The notes under the pieces were generated by a model that was not told the DNA's origin, ran no database searches, and was given only the letters and a program-made list of their open reading frames with translations. The translations under genes were made by a program, and so were the position numbers. Of a stretch of DNA of 64,000 nucleotides, positions 24,429-35,706 are shown piece by piece; within the stretch, counting starts at the first letter, position 1, and the number at the start of each line of letters is the position of its first letter. The stretch is from assembly GCF_004027225.2 (NCBI RefSeq), contig NC_046358.1, forward strand, positions 61,675,528-61,739,527, written 5' to 3'. The DNA is from Strigops habroptila. Taxonomy: Eukaryota; Chordata; Aves; Psittaciformes; Psittacidae.

Positions 24429-27400
24429 GTGAGCGGCCGAGGGTCGGTGTGGGTGAGCCGGGGGGGGATCGGCGGGGGCAGCGGCGCACAAAGCAGCGGG
24501 TTAGAGGTGCCGTGTCATGGGCGAGAGCGGGGAAGGGGGGAGGCGGGCAGGAGCTCCAGCGGCCGGGCCAGCCTTCTGCAAACAATAATAAGGGTAAAAC
24601 CGGCCGCCCGCTCTCCGTGACCGCCCGGAGCCCGCTCGGTCGGGTCGGGTCGGTGCGGCGTTGGCGGCGGCGCTTCCCCGCAGCCGAGGCAGCGATGTCG
24701 GCGGCGCTGAGCCTTGCCCTGCCCTGCCCTGCCCTCCTTCCCCCGGCCGTGCCCCGCTGCCCTCCGCCGCCGTCTCCTCTCTCCTGGGCTGGGTGGAGCG
24801 GGGGGGTTGCGGCGCTGGAAGCGTGCCGGGGGCGGGCGGCGGTGTGCGGCGGGTGGCCGGGGGTCGGGGCCGGGAGGGTAGGCCGGGCAGCTTTGTGCTG
24901 GCTGGGGCTGGCGGGCGGGCGCTGCGCCGAGCAGCCGGCGGGGGACCGGGCTCGCGGGCCGGGGGGACCGGGAAGGGAAGGGGGGGACACGCCGCGAAAG
25001 TACGGAGGTGCCGTTCCGCGGCGGAGTTCCCCCCCTTCTCCTTTTCGCCGGCGGGAGAACCCGCTTTGAAACCATGATCCCGGAGGCCCAAGCACTTGGA
25101 GACCTTCCGGGGGTTGGGGCGAGGTGCGGGGCACGGCGCGGCTGCAACCGCCGGAATAAACCCCTGCCCCAGTCCCCCGCCGCGGAGTTTATTGCATCCC
25201 TCCCCCGAGCATCACACCCCCCCCCCCCCACCTCCCATATAATATTGGTTGTGTGGCGATGGGGGGCTGCAATGTGAACTTTGTTCGCCGCGGCACGTAC
25301 GGCACAAACCCGCCGCGCTGTCCCCGAGGGCGGGGGGGCCCGGGCCGGTCCGGGGGCTGCGGCACACGCCGGGACGGGGCCGTGGCGGAGCCATTGGCCA
25401 CCCAGTGCCATCAGTCACCGGGGGGCGAGCCCGGCGCCCCGCGGGGCCGCGGCCGGAGCACAGGTACCAGGGGGGGAATCGCGGTTTGCCTGCAAACTGC
25501 AGCGCGGCACGGATGGAAGACCGCGGGGTGACACGCTGTGAGACACCGGGGTGCGGGATGCGGGGGGGCTGCGGCGGGGTCGGGGGATGCGACCGGGCCG
25601 GGAGAGGGGATGTGTGTCCGGAATTAACCCTTCCCGCAAGGCTGCCGCTCCACATCCCCTTCCACAGCCCGAAGGCCAGTGTTAAATTCATGAGGGGAAG
25701 ACGGCGATATATTATTTGGGGGGGACGACGCGTTTTTCGAGGTTGCGTGTGTCCGTGCACACGCGTGTGTAGCGCTGGTGTGCGTAGCGCTCTGTGAAAT
25801 GTAACGCCACGTTGTACAATTACTTCTCGGCGCCCGTTTTGGTGTGTTTTTTTCGGGGCAGTGGTAAGCTGTTTTAAAATGGGATGCGACCAAGTTGGTG
25901 CCAGCCCTTTGGTGGAGAACACGGGTTGTACCTGTGGAACGGAGCAGATGTGGACAGATGTGCACCGCCTGTCTCACCGGCCGTGCGCATCCACGCCGGG
26001 AAAGGTTCGCTGCTCCCAGGGTAACAGCTGCGTTTGGGAAAACGCAACATGCTACAGAAATAAAAATAATCTTCATTTAGTTTATTAGTATACTCATAAT
26101 GGCTTAAAATTGCCACATAAGGCGCAGAAGATACGAAGATACTTATGTCTGTCTTGACAGATGTGGAAAATAATGCAACTTTTATTCTTTTGTGCTCATC
26201 TCCTCTATGTAATCTTCAAAGTGTGGTTGCAGTTGGAGAAAGAACGGTAGAGATTCAACCTGTCTTTTCCTTCTTTTTTCTTTTTTGAACCTTGGGCCTA
26301 CATTAAATTTGTTTTTTAAAGTTTTGAAGCATTCAGCTCCTTTTTGATATCTTTCTACTGAGAAGTTCACAATAAAGAAGGTAATAATGAGGTACTTCTG
26401 GTAGGTGAGCTGTAGTACTGAGCACTAAATGGGAAATTAGAGAATTGGCACAGAAGCCAGGTTAAATTTAACTTTTTTTATTCCCTCCGTCCCACATTTG
26501 TTTAATTTCACTTTAAAAGGATGCTTTGTTGGGCTTTGTCTTAATTTAAGCATAGAGTTTTATTTTTAAGATTAAAGATTGGAACAATGGGAAGTAATAG
26601 CAATATAATCTTACAGAAAGTCAACTTTTAAAGTATTCAATACAGCTATTCAAGTAGCCTCTTATTGTTTGTTTTATGCCAGTTGTAATTTCTTTCTGTA
26701 ACATGGATTGTTATAAACCTTACAAAATATGCTTATTATCTTTACGTATAATTCACTCTCGTGAACAAATTGGATTTTTCTTCCATGAGTGAACTATAAT
26801 ATGAAATTTAATGTTCTGACCTTTCTTATGCTAGATTAGTGAAAATAGCATGGTTTAGCTTTTCTAAAAGCCCAAGCATATTTTGTTGTTTGTTTAACGT
26901 GTGATTTTATATTGTAGCTTTTAATTGCAAAAGAGAAAAGAATATAACGTTAGACATGTAATTTTCACACTACTTCTTAATAGAGTTCTTGCTGTGTAAA
27001 AGAAAAACTTAGGGCTTTTTCTCTGGGAGGTTCCCAGCTCTCTGGCTAGCATTCTGGTTAATGACAGTCATTTCTCTAACAGGAACATGTTTTAATTTGT
27101 ATTTACTTTTCAGTGCAGGGCAATTATGCTGCTCTGTGTTGCACACTCTTGGTAGTTTCTATCTCAGAAGAATTACAGTCCTTGGAACCGGACTGCAGTT
27201 TGAAGCAGGTGTTGGGTTTTACTGTTATGCAGAATAACACTAAAATATAATTGTAAGGGAAATTAAGGAAACAGCTGCAAACTTGGTATGGGAACCACTG
27301 CGTTCTGATTCGTGAGCAGTTATTGCACGCATTTTACATCAGACAGCGAAGATTTGGTTTAGTAAAGCTCACCTTGCTTAATTTTACTCCTGAAACTATT

Positions 27401-29061
27401 TGTGCTTATTCTTCTGAGAGGGGGTTAGCGTGGCACAAAGACCAGACCACAACCTTAGTTATTGACATGTACTGTCTCACAAAGGACTCAGTTTTTAAAT
27501 GGGAAAATTATAGTTTAGCTTCATCTTATTTTTTTTTCTCCTTCAATGCTAAAGAAGATGAAGGATAGAACCCAATTACTGGAATGAAAGTTGCAGAATG
27601 TCTTAACCCAACTAACATATGGAAGCCAACATAGGCCTGAGGTTGTAAAATAGTAAAATAAATGGCCTATAGCAGGCCATCTGCCATTTGCAGAGCATTT
27701 TTATTGTGCTTCGTGCCAAACTGGAAATTAGTCTTTGCATTAAAAATATATTTTGAATACAAATCAAAGATTCCGAATGTTTAATGTTACACATGGCAAA
27801 CACATTTCTATCTGGGAGCTAAGAGAAGTCCGGGAAAATCATGCTGGAAAAATATTGCTTAGTTTGATGCTCAGGGCTCGAGTCATTCTCTCCTCTGTCC
27901 TGTCTCTTTGTCTTCCCTGCAAGCATGATTTACTTCTGTAAATTACACACCAGATAGGAAAAATCCACTATTGGGTGCGGCAACTAAAGGTATGTGTGGG
28001 GGATCAAGTGATGCGAAGTGCCATGATTTCATGCAAGTCCTTGCAGCTGGGATAGCAAGCTCTAGCTGAGGATCTGCCTCCTAAAGAGGCTTTTAAAGAG
28101 TTGTTTATCTTAAAAGTATTCTTCGAACATCAGCTGACCAATTCTCACAAAGTCCCTCTGAAAGGAAGGCAGCTGAGGGTATCCTCAGTTTATTGATTGA
28201 AGAAATGGAAGCTTGGATTCTGTGAAAGGAACTCAACAGAGATCAGCTTTGGGAAGTTTCTGGCTATTGGGCTCACGCTTATAGAATACTTCCAGTCTTA
28301 ATGCAAAATGTGTTTAAGAGCACTTTGAAGAAGTGAAAGAGGGCTGTATAGAAAGGGAAGAGCATATTTCTTTCATCTTCTGCAGAAATATTTATGCGTA
28401 AAATTGCACTTAAATCTGTCAGATAAATCATTACTGCTTGATGATGCATCCAAATCAATTTAATTGCCAGTGCACTGTAGATATTTTGTTAACATTGTCT
28501 AGATGCTTGCCTTTCGCTGGCCACATAAATACTTTGATTCAGAGGTGTTTGGGTGTACCTTTTGCCACTGTAAAATCTTCTGCTTTGCATTAGCTTCTTT
28601 TAAGTCTCTCAGATATAACTTATTTTGTAAAGCTGAAAGAGGGCCTTGAAAACAAAGTGTGTGCATGTGTGGAAAGCCATTTGTCCTTCAGGAAACTGGG
28701 TCCACTTGTTAATGCTCATGGTTGCAATTAGCACAAGATGTAGTTTAGAATAAAGAGTAGGAGATGTGGAGAGCTTTCAAAATAGATTCTCTCTCCCCCT
28801 GTCCCCCAACTCCTTCCCCTCCCCAAGATAAAGCCTTACTTTAAGCATTCATCCTTTGGATGCATTTAATGAAGATAGAGTTAAATGATGTAATTGGAAA
28901 AAATGTGAATAGCAACGCTTAGGGAGTTGTGTGATGGGTACATCAAAAATACAGAAAAAGATCTTTGAATGGAAATTGGGAGAGGATAGAGTAATATGTC
29001 TGCGTACATTGACATCTCCTTGGAGTTCATAGCAGTGTGTGCCGTCTTTCTCTCCTGGCAG
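24429..29061 (+). other. MPPED2: Intron 1 of MPPED2 (inferred)
   Basis: Bounded by GTGAGC at 24429 and a pyrimidine-rich acceptor ending CTCCTGGCAG at 29061. The first 1.2 kb is CpG island; from about 25.8 kb the sequence is AT-rich without recognised repeats or coding exons. Confidence 0.45.
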
Positions 29062-29174
29062 AGGTCTGTGGAGTTGATGAGCTGCTGGGAGTCAGGATCC
29101 GCCTGGAACACGATGCCCTACCCTGCTCCTGGCCTTGGGAAGTTGTGAGCTGCTCATGTCCATAAGGAGGAAGG
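29062..29174 (+). other. MPPED2: MPPED2 exon 2, 5' untranslated part
   Basis: A strong acceptor (GCCGTCTTTCTCTCCTGGCAG) ends at 29061, 113 bases before the start codon, and no better one lies closer. The leader holds two upstream ATGs. One, at 29077, gives a 23-codon ORF that stops at 29148. The other, at 29156, gives a 22-codon ORF that overlaps the main start out of frame and stops at 29224. Both have weak contexts, so leaky scanning would be expected. Confidence 0.65.
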
Positions 29175-29302
29175 ATGGCTCATGGAATTCCTTCACAAGG
29201 CAAAGTTACCATAACGGTGGATGAATACAGCTCCAACCCAACGCAGGCGTTCACACACTACAACATCAACCAGAGCAGGTTCCAGCCACCACATGTGCAT
29301 AT
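29175..29302 (+). CDS. MPPED2: MPPED2 exon 2, first coding exon
   Basis: Encodes residues 1-42 plus two bases of codon 43, starting MAHGIPSQGKVTITVDEYSS and ending with QSRFQPPHVH. This N-terminus is the MPPED2 form; MPPED1 has a longer, different start before VDEYSSNPTQAF. The ATG has A at -3 and G at +4, a strong context. The exon ends AT|GTGAGT, an excellent donor, and joins exon 3 in frame (AT + G = Met43, then Val-Asp-Pro). MPPED2 is a metallophosphoesterase-fold protein with 3',5'-cyclic nucleotide phosphodiesterase activity in vitro, mainly expressed in brain. This segment is N-terminal and precedes the metal site. Confidence 0.96.
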
Positions 29303-30381
29303 GTGAGTATTTGTTGGTGGCATTGCCTTGGCGTGTGTCTGTGTGTGTGTCTGGGTGGAACAAATTGCTGAAGGAGCAGGCTGAGAACTGGGAAAATTGG
29401 TTATCATTACATTAGCTAATAGGCGAATTGGTTATCATATTTCTCCTGTGGCATGATTGAGGAGCACCACTCCATCATCTCTTGGAGATAACTTGCCCAG
29501 CCGTGACTAGTAGAGCACATTCCCTGAAACTTATCGCTGATGTCACTTCAACTTGCCTGAGGGACCCATTGCTTAAAAATTTAAGCTCCCTTCCCCCAGT
29601 CCTTACACTCAGCTGCGAAATAGGCCTAATTGGGACTAATTGTCCCCCCTGATCACTGAATCCTTTGTCCTCGTGGTTGTGAGTGGAACGTGTGCTGCAT
29701 GCTGCATTCCACCCAATGCACCCCGCAGCACAAAGCAGTCTTTCCTCCCAAGAAATACAAATAACCTCCTTAAAACAAGGTCCCGGGCCCCAGCTTAAAC
29801 CAACAAAAGCATGGGAAATGGGGGGCTGAGGGCTTCTTACCTCACCTTGTTATTCCTGGGCTTTGTGGGATCACTGCTGCACAGTCCATAGGCACAATAG
29901 TTTGTGTTAAGGGCTAAGTACCAGTTTTAACTCTGAATTTCCTTCCCATTGTTCAGTTAGGGTTGATCTTTATCGGTTATTTCTGTGAATGTTCTTTTTC
30001 TTTTAGCGTTAATAGAGTGAAAAGCATGTGGAACTAAAACAAAGAAATCTCTTGACCTCCTGTGTGCCATTGTTAGTCAGAATTGTGAAGGATGTCACTC
30101 TATTGAATTTGATAAGGATTTTGCACAATAAGGGGGGGAAAGTTGTATGGTACTTCGTTGCATTCTTGTTATGTAGAAGCCTCACCAGAAGAGTCACAGT
30201 GTTGGGAGTTCAGCACCTTCTAATAGGATTTCACGTGGTTACAATCTCCCTAAAGGCAACTTTGGGAAGGATGCTGGAGCGGGCTGTTGTGCATGTGTCT
30301 TTTCAAGGTGGAAAAAGTTTTCACTAATTGCATTTGATTTATTACCAAAATGACGGTGTAACTATTCTAGAAACATTTCAG

Positions 30382-30430
30382 TTTCTTGATGCACTTTTCA
30401 GAATTTCCATTTCTTGATTCACTTTTCAGA
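30382..30430 (+). repeat. 28-bp tandem duplication
   Basis: TTTCTTGATGCACTTTTCAGA at 30382 recurs 28 bases later with one substitution (T for G after TTGAT). Confidence 0.75.
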
Positions 30431-31414
30431 CCTTTTGTCAGCTAATCTCTGTTGCACATTTTGCACTCCAGACTGACAATAAGTACAAATGTTTTGTAGA
30501 GAATGAATTCAGAACAAACAAAAGAAATGGAGAAAGCAGCTTTAAAGAACCCCTTGTTATTGACATTGATTTGAGTGGGAGTTGATTTTAGGACCAGCTA
30601 ACTGTGGTGCTCAACATTGCAAAAATAGATCATGCCTGTTTTCAGAAACTCACAAACATTCAGATACATCTCTAGCAATTTGTGTACCTCTTAAATGCTA
30701 CTGACTTGACATGTCTTAAAAGATATTTTACTTGTTTGGAGAAGCTGTGTAATTCTAGTAAATACTGAAACTATGAAGTACAGTGTAGTGACAGTATTTT
30801 AAGGGATTTTTAACTGAAATACTGCAGCTTTCTTAAAATCAGTCATTTGGTTTCACAGAATGATATGGTGTACTAAAAGGGAGATAAAAATTTAGAAAAA
30901 TTGTGAAGGGATTAGTCTCAGATTTGCAGTGGACGCAAAAAAAAAAGATGTTGCGGTGCAGGAGGCGAGTTCAGGTGTGGGTCTGGGTAGCAGATGGTGG
31001 GGTTTAGAAAACCTGTTGAGGAAAAAGTGCTGGGATCCTACCTGGTGTCAAGAGTTGTGGGTAGAGGAAAGCAGGGGAATGAAGATACAACAGTGGCTGT
31101 GGGTTTGCATAGTGATAAGAACATAGAGTTATTTCTGGGGAGGAGAGACTAAATGGTGTGGTAGCTTCAGAAGGGGTCCTTATTTGTCTTCCCAATACTT
31201 TGTAACAGAAGCATTGTGCACATCTCTGAAAGAGGATGTCATCAAGCCAGAAACCTCAACAGAAAATAAGTAAAAGCAGTATTAACACAGAAACCATCAT
31301 CTTTTTGCCCTGTTTTATTTTTGCTAGTACCACATTTCTGCAGCTGCCATGATTGTTTAATTTGATTTAGTTTTACAGTCTGCTATGCTTTTTTGCTATC
31401 CTAAAGTAATGCAT

Positions 31415-31440
31415 CTATTTATTTATTTATTTATTTATTG
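31415..31440 (+). repeat. (TTTA)n microsatellite
   Basis: About six tandem TTTA units followed by an imperfect TTTG run. Confidence 0.85.
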
Positions 31441-33847
31441 TTTGTTGTTTGTTTGAGGATGTTTCATTCTTTTTTAGTGAAAACCTTACTTAAAAATAAA
31501 TGATATGGGATGATGGAAAATGAGTAAAGCAACACGGGAAGTGAGTGTGGTGATGTGTATGTGACTAGCAGGGCAATATGTTGTTACTAGGCCCTGCTGC
31601 ATACCATAATCAGTAGCTGGGTGCAGCTCAAGGACAGGGTTCTTTCCTGGAGGAAATAATTTTTTCAAAAGTAATTTCCTTATGGATATGCATCTTCATG
31701 TGCAAAGGTGAGAACAGGATTCTTGGTGTATACTGAGCCATTTCTGGGTCTAGAACACCAATTCTGTTAGTTCCTTAAGCTCTGGTGTAGTATGATTTTT
31801 GTGTCAGTTTGTCCAGCCTTTGTATTTTATTTCTCTACTAATTAATGTTTGAACAGGTGTTCTAAAGGCAGTTTTTACTGTACAATTTTTTTTTTTTATA
31901 AAGAGATACTGTGTTAAATATTTTGTCATCTTGAAGCAGTGCTCCCACCCACAGGTTTCACTTACTTCCTGAAGATGTTACCGCATGTTTGTATTTGAAT
32001 GCTTTGTAAAAGTAATGTTTACTTTCAGTTTTAATTAACTGCTTCACCTCAGTTCCCTGCTTTAAAGGGCAGCTGCAAAATAGTAACAATTACAATATGC
32101 CTCCCTTTGCTTCTTGATGATCGTTATTCTTATGCAAGTCTTTGTACTTTCCCATTTCTTGTCAGGATTTGTGACTTCAAGAAGCAAATGCTGCTTGCTC
32201 CTTCAGTGTAGTGCTGCCAAGTATTATGTGAATTCATTTATTTATTTAATTAAAAGAAGGGAAAGAAAAATCTTTTAGGCCTGTTCAGATCCTTGAGATG
32301 TTCTGTATGAGGTCGGTGGTGCCCCCAATGCCAGTGAGCAGCAGTAGGATGCAGCTTCAGCAGCCACCACAGTGGGTCTTTAAAGCATTTTAATTAACAT
32401 GAATTATTAAAGCTCTGTTTCGTGGAACCTTCTTCTCTCACCCATTTTTGTCCTCAGATCAATGGAAAGGAGCTGAGATGAAAATGTGACAAATCCAAAT
32501 GTAAAATGACTTACTTGGGTTTTAACCAGAGGGAAAAATCTTCCTGTTTGGGTACAAAACGCTGTTTACTTTCGGGGGCGGAGGGGAAAGGAATGATAGA
32601 GTGAAATAAACTTTGTGTATCTGTCATGGAAAATGCCTATTTGGACATGCCCAGCTGCTGAGGATGAGGGAGTTTTGTGGTGATAAAATAGCTGAGTGTG
32701 AGCTGCTGCAGGCTGAGCCTTGAAGAGGAGTTCATTAGCTTTCCTCTGGTCTCACCAGGATGGCTTGGTGGCTTGTTCTTAGGATACTTGGAGTACATGT
32801 TCAAATGCTGTTATGGTTTAAATTCAGAGGCAGGGGAGGAAGAAAGATAAGAGGTTTCTGTGCCAGGCAAAAGTATTCTAAATGAGTTTATTCATACCTG
32901 GAGATACACTGAACAATCTGTTACTATATAATTTTACTGCCTTTTCTGTTCTGGAGTAATTCCCCATGTGCATATTCTTATTTTAAAACAGAGAGTATAA
33001 ACGGAGTTTATATTAGTAGAAATATCTATGTGGTGTTGAATAAAGTATTTAAATATACGAGTGTGTGTAAATGTGCACAATAATAATAGTAATATAAAAA
33101 TACAGCTTTATAATCACAGAAGAAAAAACTTTCAACTGTGACAAAGCCTTAAATTGATAAAACTCAGAGATCTTATTAGACTACTAACCTTGAGAAATAG
33201 GATCTTGCATGTCTTTTTTTCTTGGGGAAACCATCCTGTATTTAATGGGCTTTATAAACTCCCACTGAGGTTAGCAGGAAGTCATGCATTTGATTTGTAA
33301 TACTCTCAACTTCTGTTTCATATAAGGTGTGTGTGATATTTAGGAGGAGGGGGAAAGAACTGGCATTCATAGAACATGGACTTGACATTTCCTTTCCCTC
33401 ACCAGTCTCTCAGTGGCATGTGTGGCTGCTGAAGCTCACCAGTTTACAACCCGGTGTAAAACCTAGTTACTCATTTTGCAAAAAAAAAATAATGTAAGCA
33501 TAAGGTGTAAACATAAATTTTACATGTAAAATGAGAGTAAAAGCTTTTTCATGATGGTGCACTTACATTTAAAACCTTTCGAGATGCTGGAGTGGCGTGT
33601 GCTGAAAGTGAAGCGTTCTTACAGTGGGGATATAATAGTCAGGAATCACAGTTTTGTAATTAAACCTCAAATTTAGTCCCCTTGTATTGTGCTTATGTGG
33701 TGTAGTCACACTGCTAAACTTGCTTGAAAAATTTAAGTTTCTGACCTCTCTTTTTTGTCATGGTAAAGAGGAATAATACTAACCTACCTTTAAAAACATG
33801 TTCTGATGTCCCTGGAAGGTCGATGCTATGAAAATGGAAAGTGTCCC

Positions 33848-33891
33848 TTTTATTTATTTATCTATCTATCTATCTATTTATTTATTTATTT
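33848..33891 (+). repeat. Compound (TTTA)n(TCTA)n(TTTA)n microsatellite
   Basis: A TCTA core is flanked on both sides by TTTA units. Simple tetranucleotide array, probably length-polymorphic. Confidence 0.88.
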
Positions 33892-34087
33892 CTGTTAGCA
33901 ACCAACAACAACAATGTAGGACAGGTTTAAAACAACTTTTTGTTGCCATTACCCTATTAGTTACATTGCCCTGTCCTAAGATGGAAGCCAGGTCTGGTTT
34001 TACTTGGTGATAAAACCCTGTATCTCTAGTGCTTCTGGGAAGAGGCTGCCAGAAATTTTCATTACATGATTTGATTCTTTTTATAAG

Positions 34088-34362
34088 AGCAAGTAATGAT
34101 AGAACAAGGGGGAATGGCTTTAAACTGAAAGAGGGGAGATTTAGGTTATGTATAAGGAAGAAATTCTTCCCTTTGAGGGTGGTGAGGCGCTGGCACAGGG
34201 TGCCTGGAGAAGCTGTGGCTGCCCCATCCCTGGCAGTGTTCAAGGCCAGGTTGGACGGGTCTTGGAGCAACCTGGTCTAGTGGAAGGTGTCCCTGCCCAT
34301 GGCAGGGGATTGGAACTGGATGAAGTTTAAGGTCCCTTCCAACTCTTAACTATTCTATGATG
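34088..34362 (+). mobile_element. CR1 3' fragment
   Basis: Encodes the CR1 ORF2 C-terminus ([18 protein letters not shown], then [27 protein letters not shown]). This is followed by the CR1 3'UTR and a short TTCTATGA tail. It is heavily 5'-truncated and its frame is isolated, so it is non-functional. Confidence 0.93.
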
Positions 34363-35621
34363 CCATGTTAATACTATTACTTTGTAGTTCATTTAGTGGT
34401 CAGTCATAATGAATGACAGCTGACTTAGGCTTTCATGTCTTGGTACAATATGCAGTGTGTTCTTACCTTATGGGAGGTGCGTGATGGGATCTGACCAAGG
34501 AATGCTTTTTGCAGCAGTGGTCCCCGTTACAGTACCTTGTGCTGGGGCGAGACTGCTCACCAAGGCAGTTCTTTACTGTGAAGGAGTTACACCAGAAAAA
34601 TGAAGAAACCTTACAATCAGGTTGTTGTATTGTCACTGGAAGCTTGCAATTTCTTTATTTAAAAGGCCAGGGCACTAGGGATATTGCTGTGGAAGCAGCA
34701 GAGTCTTGCTTTTGTTTAGTGCTTGAAGGGTGAGAGTGCCATCTATCCTGTGAAACAACTTCTAGAGCATACATTTCCAAGCAGGAAGTTAATACTTCAC
34801 AGAATTTGCAAGCCCCACACTGCAAATACCATCGTAGAGTTTTGGCTCATGGTTTTCTCCTCGTGGCAGAATGAGGCTGGTCTTCCCTGCTAGCAGTGAT
34901 CCCTGTGACCCATGGCTATTCCAAGGCCAAGGAAAGTGCTACACCTACCTACCACATATGTTGTTACTTTATTTTACAAATCCTTGTTTGAATATCTTGT
35001 TGAACAAATAGGCAAAAGGAAAGCCCTGTAAACACTGGGGATTTAGATGTCTGTTATATGTTAAATTACTATATGCAGCTTACTTGTGTTTGAATCAGGA
35101 CTATTTCAGAAGTGACTGAGTGTTGGTGGTGATTTTTGTACTCGGTGTTGCACAATGACTTAGAGTTGACATTTCTGATCTTGAGCTACCAGAGGTGGTT
35201 TATTACTGAGTTGGTTGCCTCGCATGGGTATCTATCGAAAAATTCAGAAATGGAGAGCCAGCATGTTTCCTTCCCAGAAGAACACTTCAAGAGTTTTGAA
35301 TTCTGTAAAATGTCATGGCATAAACTGAGAAAATAAACATGCTTATGGATAACAAATGCAGTGAGGCAGGGAGATTGCTTTCAAACATGCATCTCTATAA
35401 CAGTGAGACGTAACTTGTAAAGCTACTTCTTTGAAGGTAAAGTATTTCAGAAGGTACAAAGAGCTTGTTTGGTGAGATGTGGAAATTCAGGTCTTGCCCA
35501 TTTACTTTCAGTTTTGATGTGGGCCATTAGGATTGCAATTTTTAGGTGTTACATTGTAGAGGGGAAGTTTTGTGATACTGTGTGTGGTTGTTTTAATTAT
35601 GAGAAAACTGTAGCCAAAACA

Positions 35622-35706
35622 TGGAATTAGAGAATTGTTTAAGTTGGAAAAGACATTTAAGATCATTGAGTCCAACTGTTAACCCAGCACTGCCAAGTCC
35701 ACCACA
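35622..35706 (-). mobile_element. Old CR1 3' end fragment
   Basis: Read on + it resembles the reverse complement of a CR1 3' end: a decayed AGAATTGTTTAAGTTGGAAAAGAC, then GATCATTGAGTCCAACTGTTAACCCAGCACTGCCAAGTCC-type sequence. It belongs to a different, older-looking subfamily from the other copies in this intron. Confidence 0.85.

Larger units (their letters stand above)
23900..25650. promoter_or_regulatory. MPPED2: CpG island, likely MPPED2 promoter
   Basis: GC content and CpG density rise abruptly here and fall back to AT-rich sequence past about 25.7 kb. It is the only such island in the window and lies 3.5-5 kb upstream of the MPPED2 start codon, where a TATA-less CpG promoter is expected. 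It holds many GC-box-like G/C runs, an ATTGG (inverted CCAAT) near 25392, a 15-G run at 24117-24131 and a 13-C run at 25217-25229. The transcription start cannot be fixed from sequence. Divergent antisense transcription is possible but unsupported here. Confidence 0.85.
29309..34087. other. Intronic, no gene or large repeat
   Basis: AT-rich intron sequence. It contains a 28-bp tandem duplication (30382-30430) and two TTTA-type microsatellites (31415-31440 and 33848-33891), listed separately. Conserved non-coding elements are plausible in this intron but cannot be shown from one sequence. Confidence 0.5.

Noticed and set aside
24449..25069. 206-codon + strand frame in the CpG island
   Set aside because: Same composition effect. 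It runs across the putative exon 1 donor and intron 1, and its translation is low-complexity.
23866..25134. 422-codon open frame on the - strand across the CpG island
   Set aside because: The sequence is extremely GC-rich, so stop codons are rare in every frame; several other long frames overlap it on both strands. The translation is Pro/Arg/Ala/Gly-rich, without a domain. It is expected by composition.
29221..29415. 64-codon + strand frame starting within MPPED2 exon 2
   Set aside because: Out of frame with the clear MPPED2 coding sequence and reads through its donor site.
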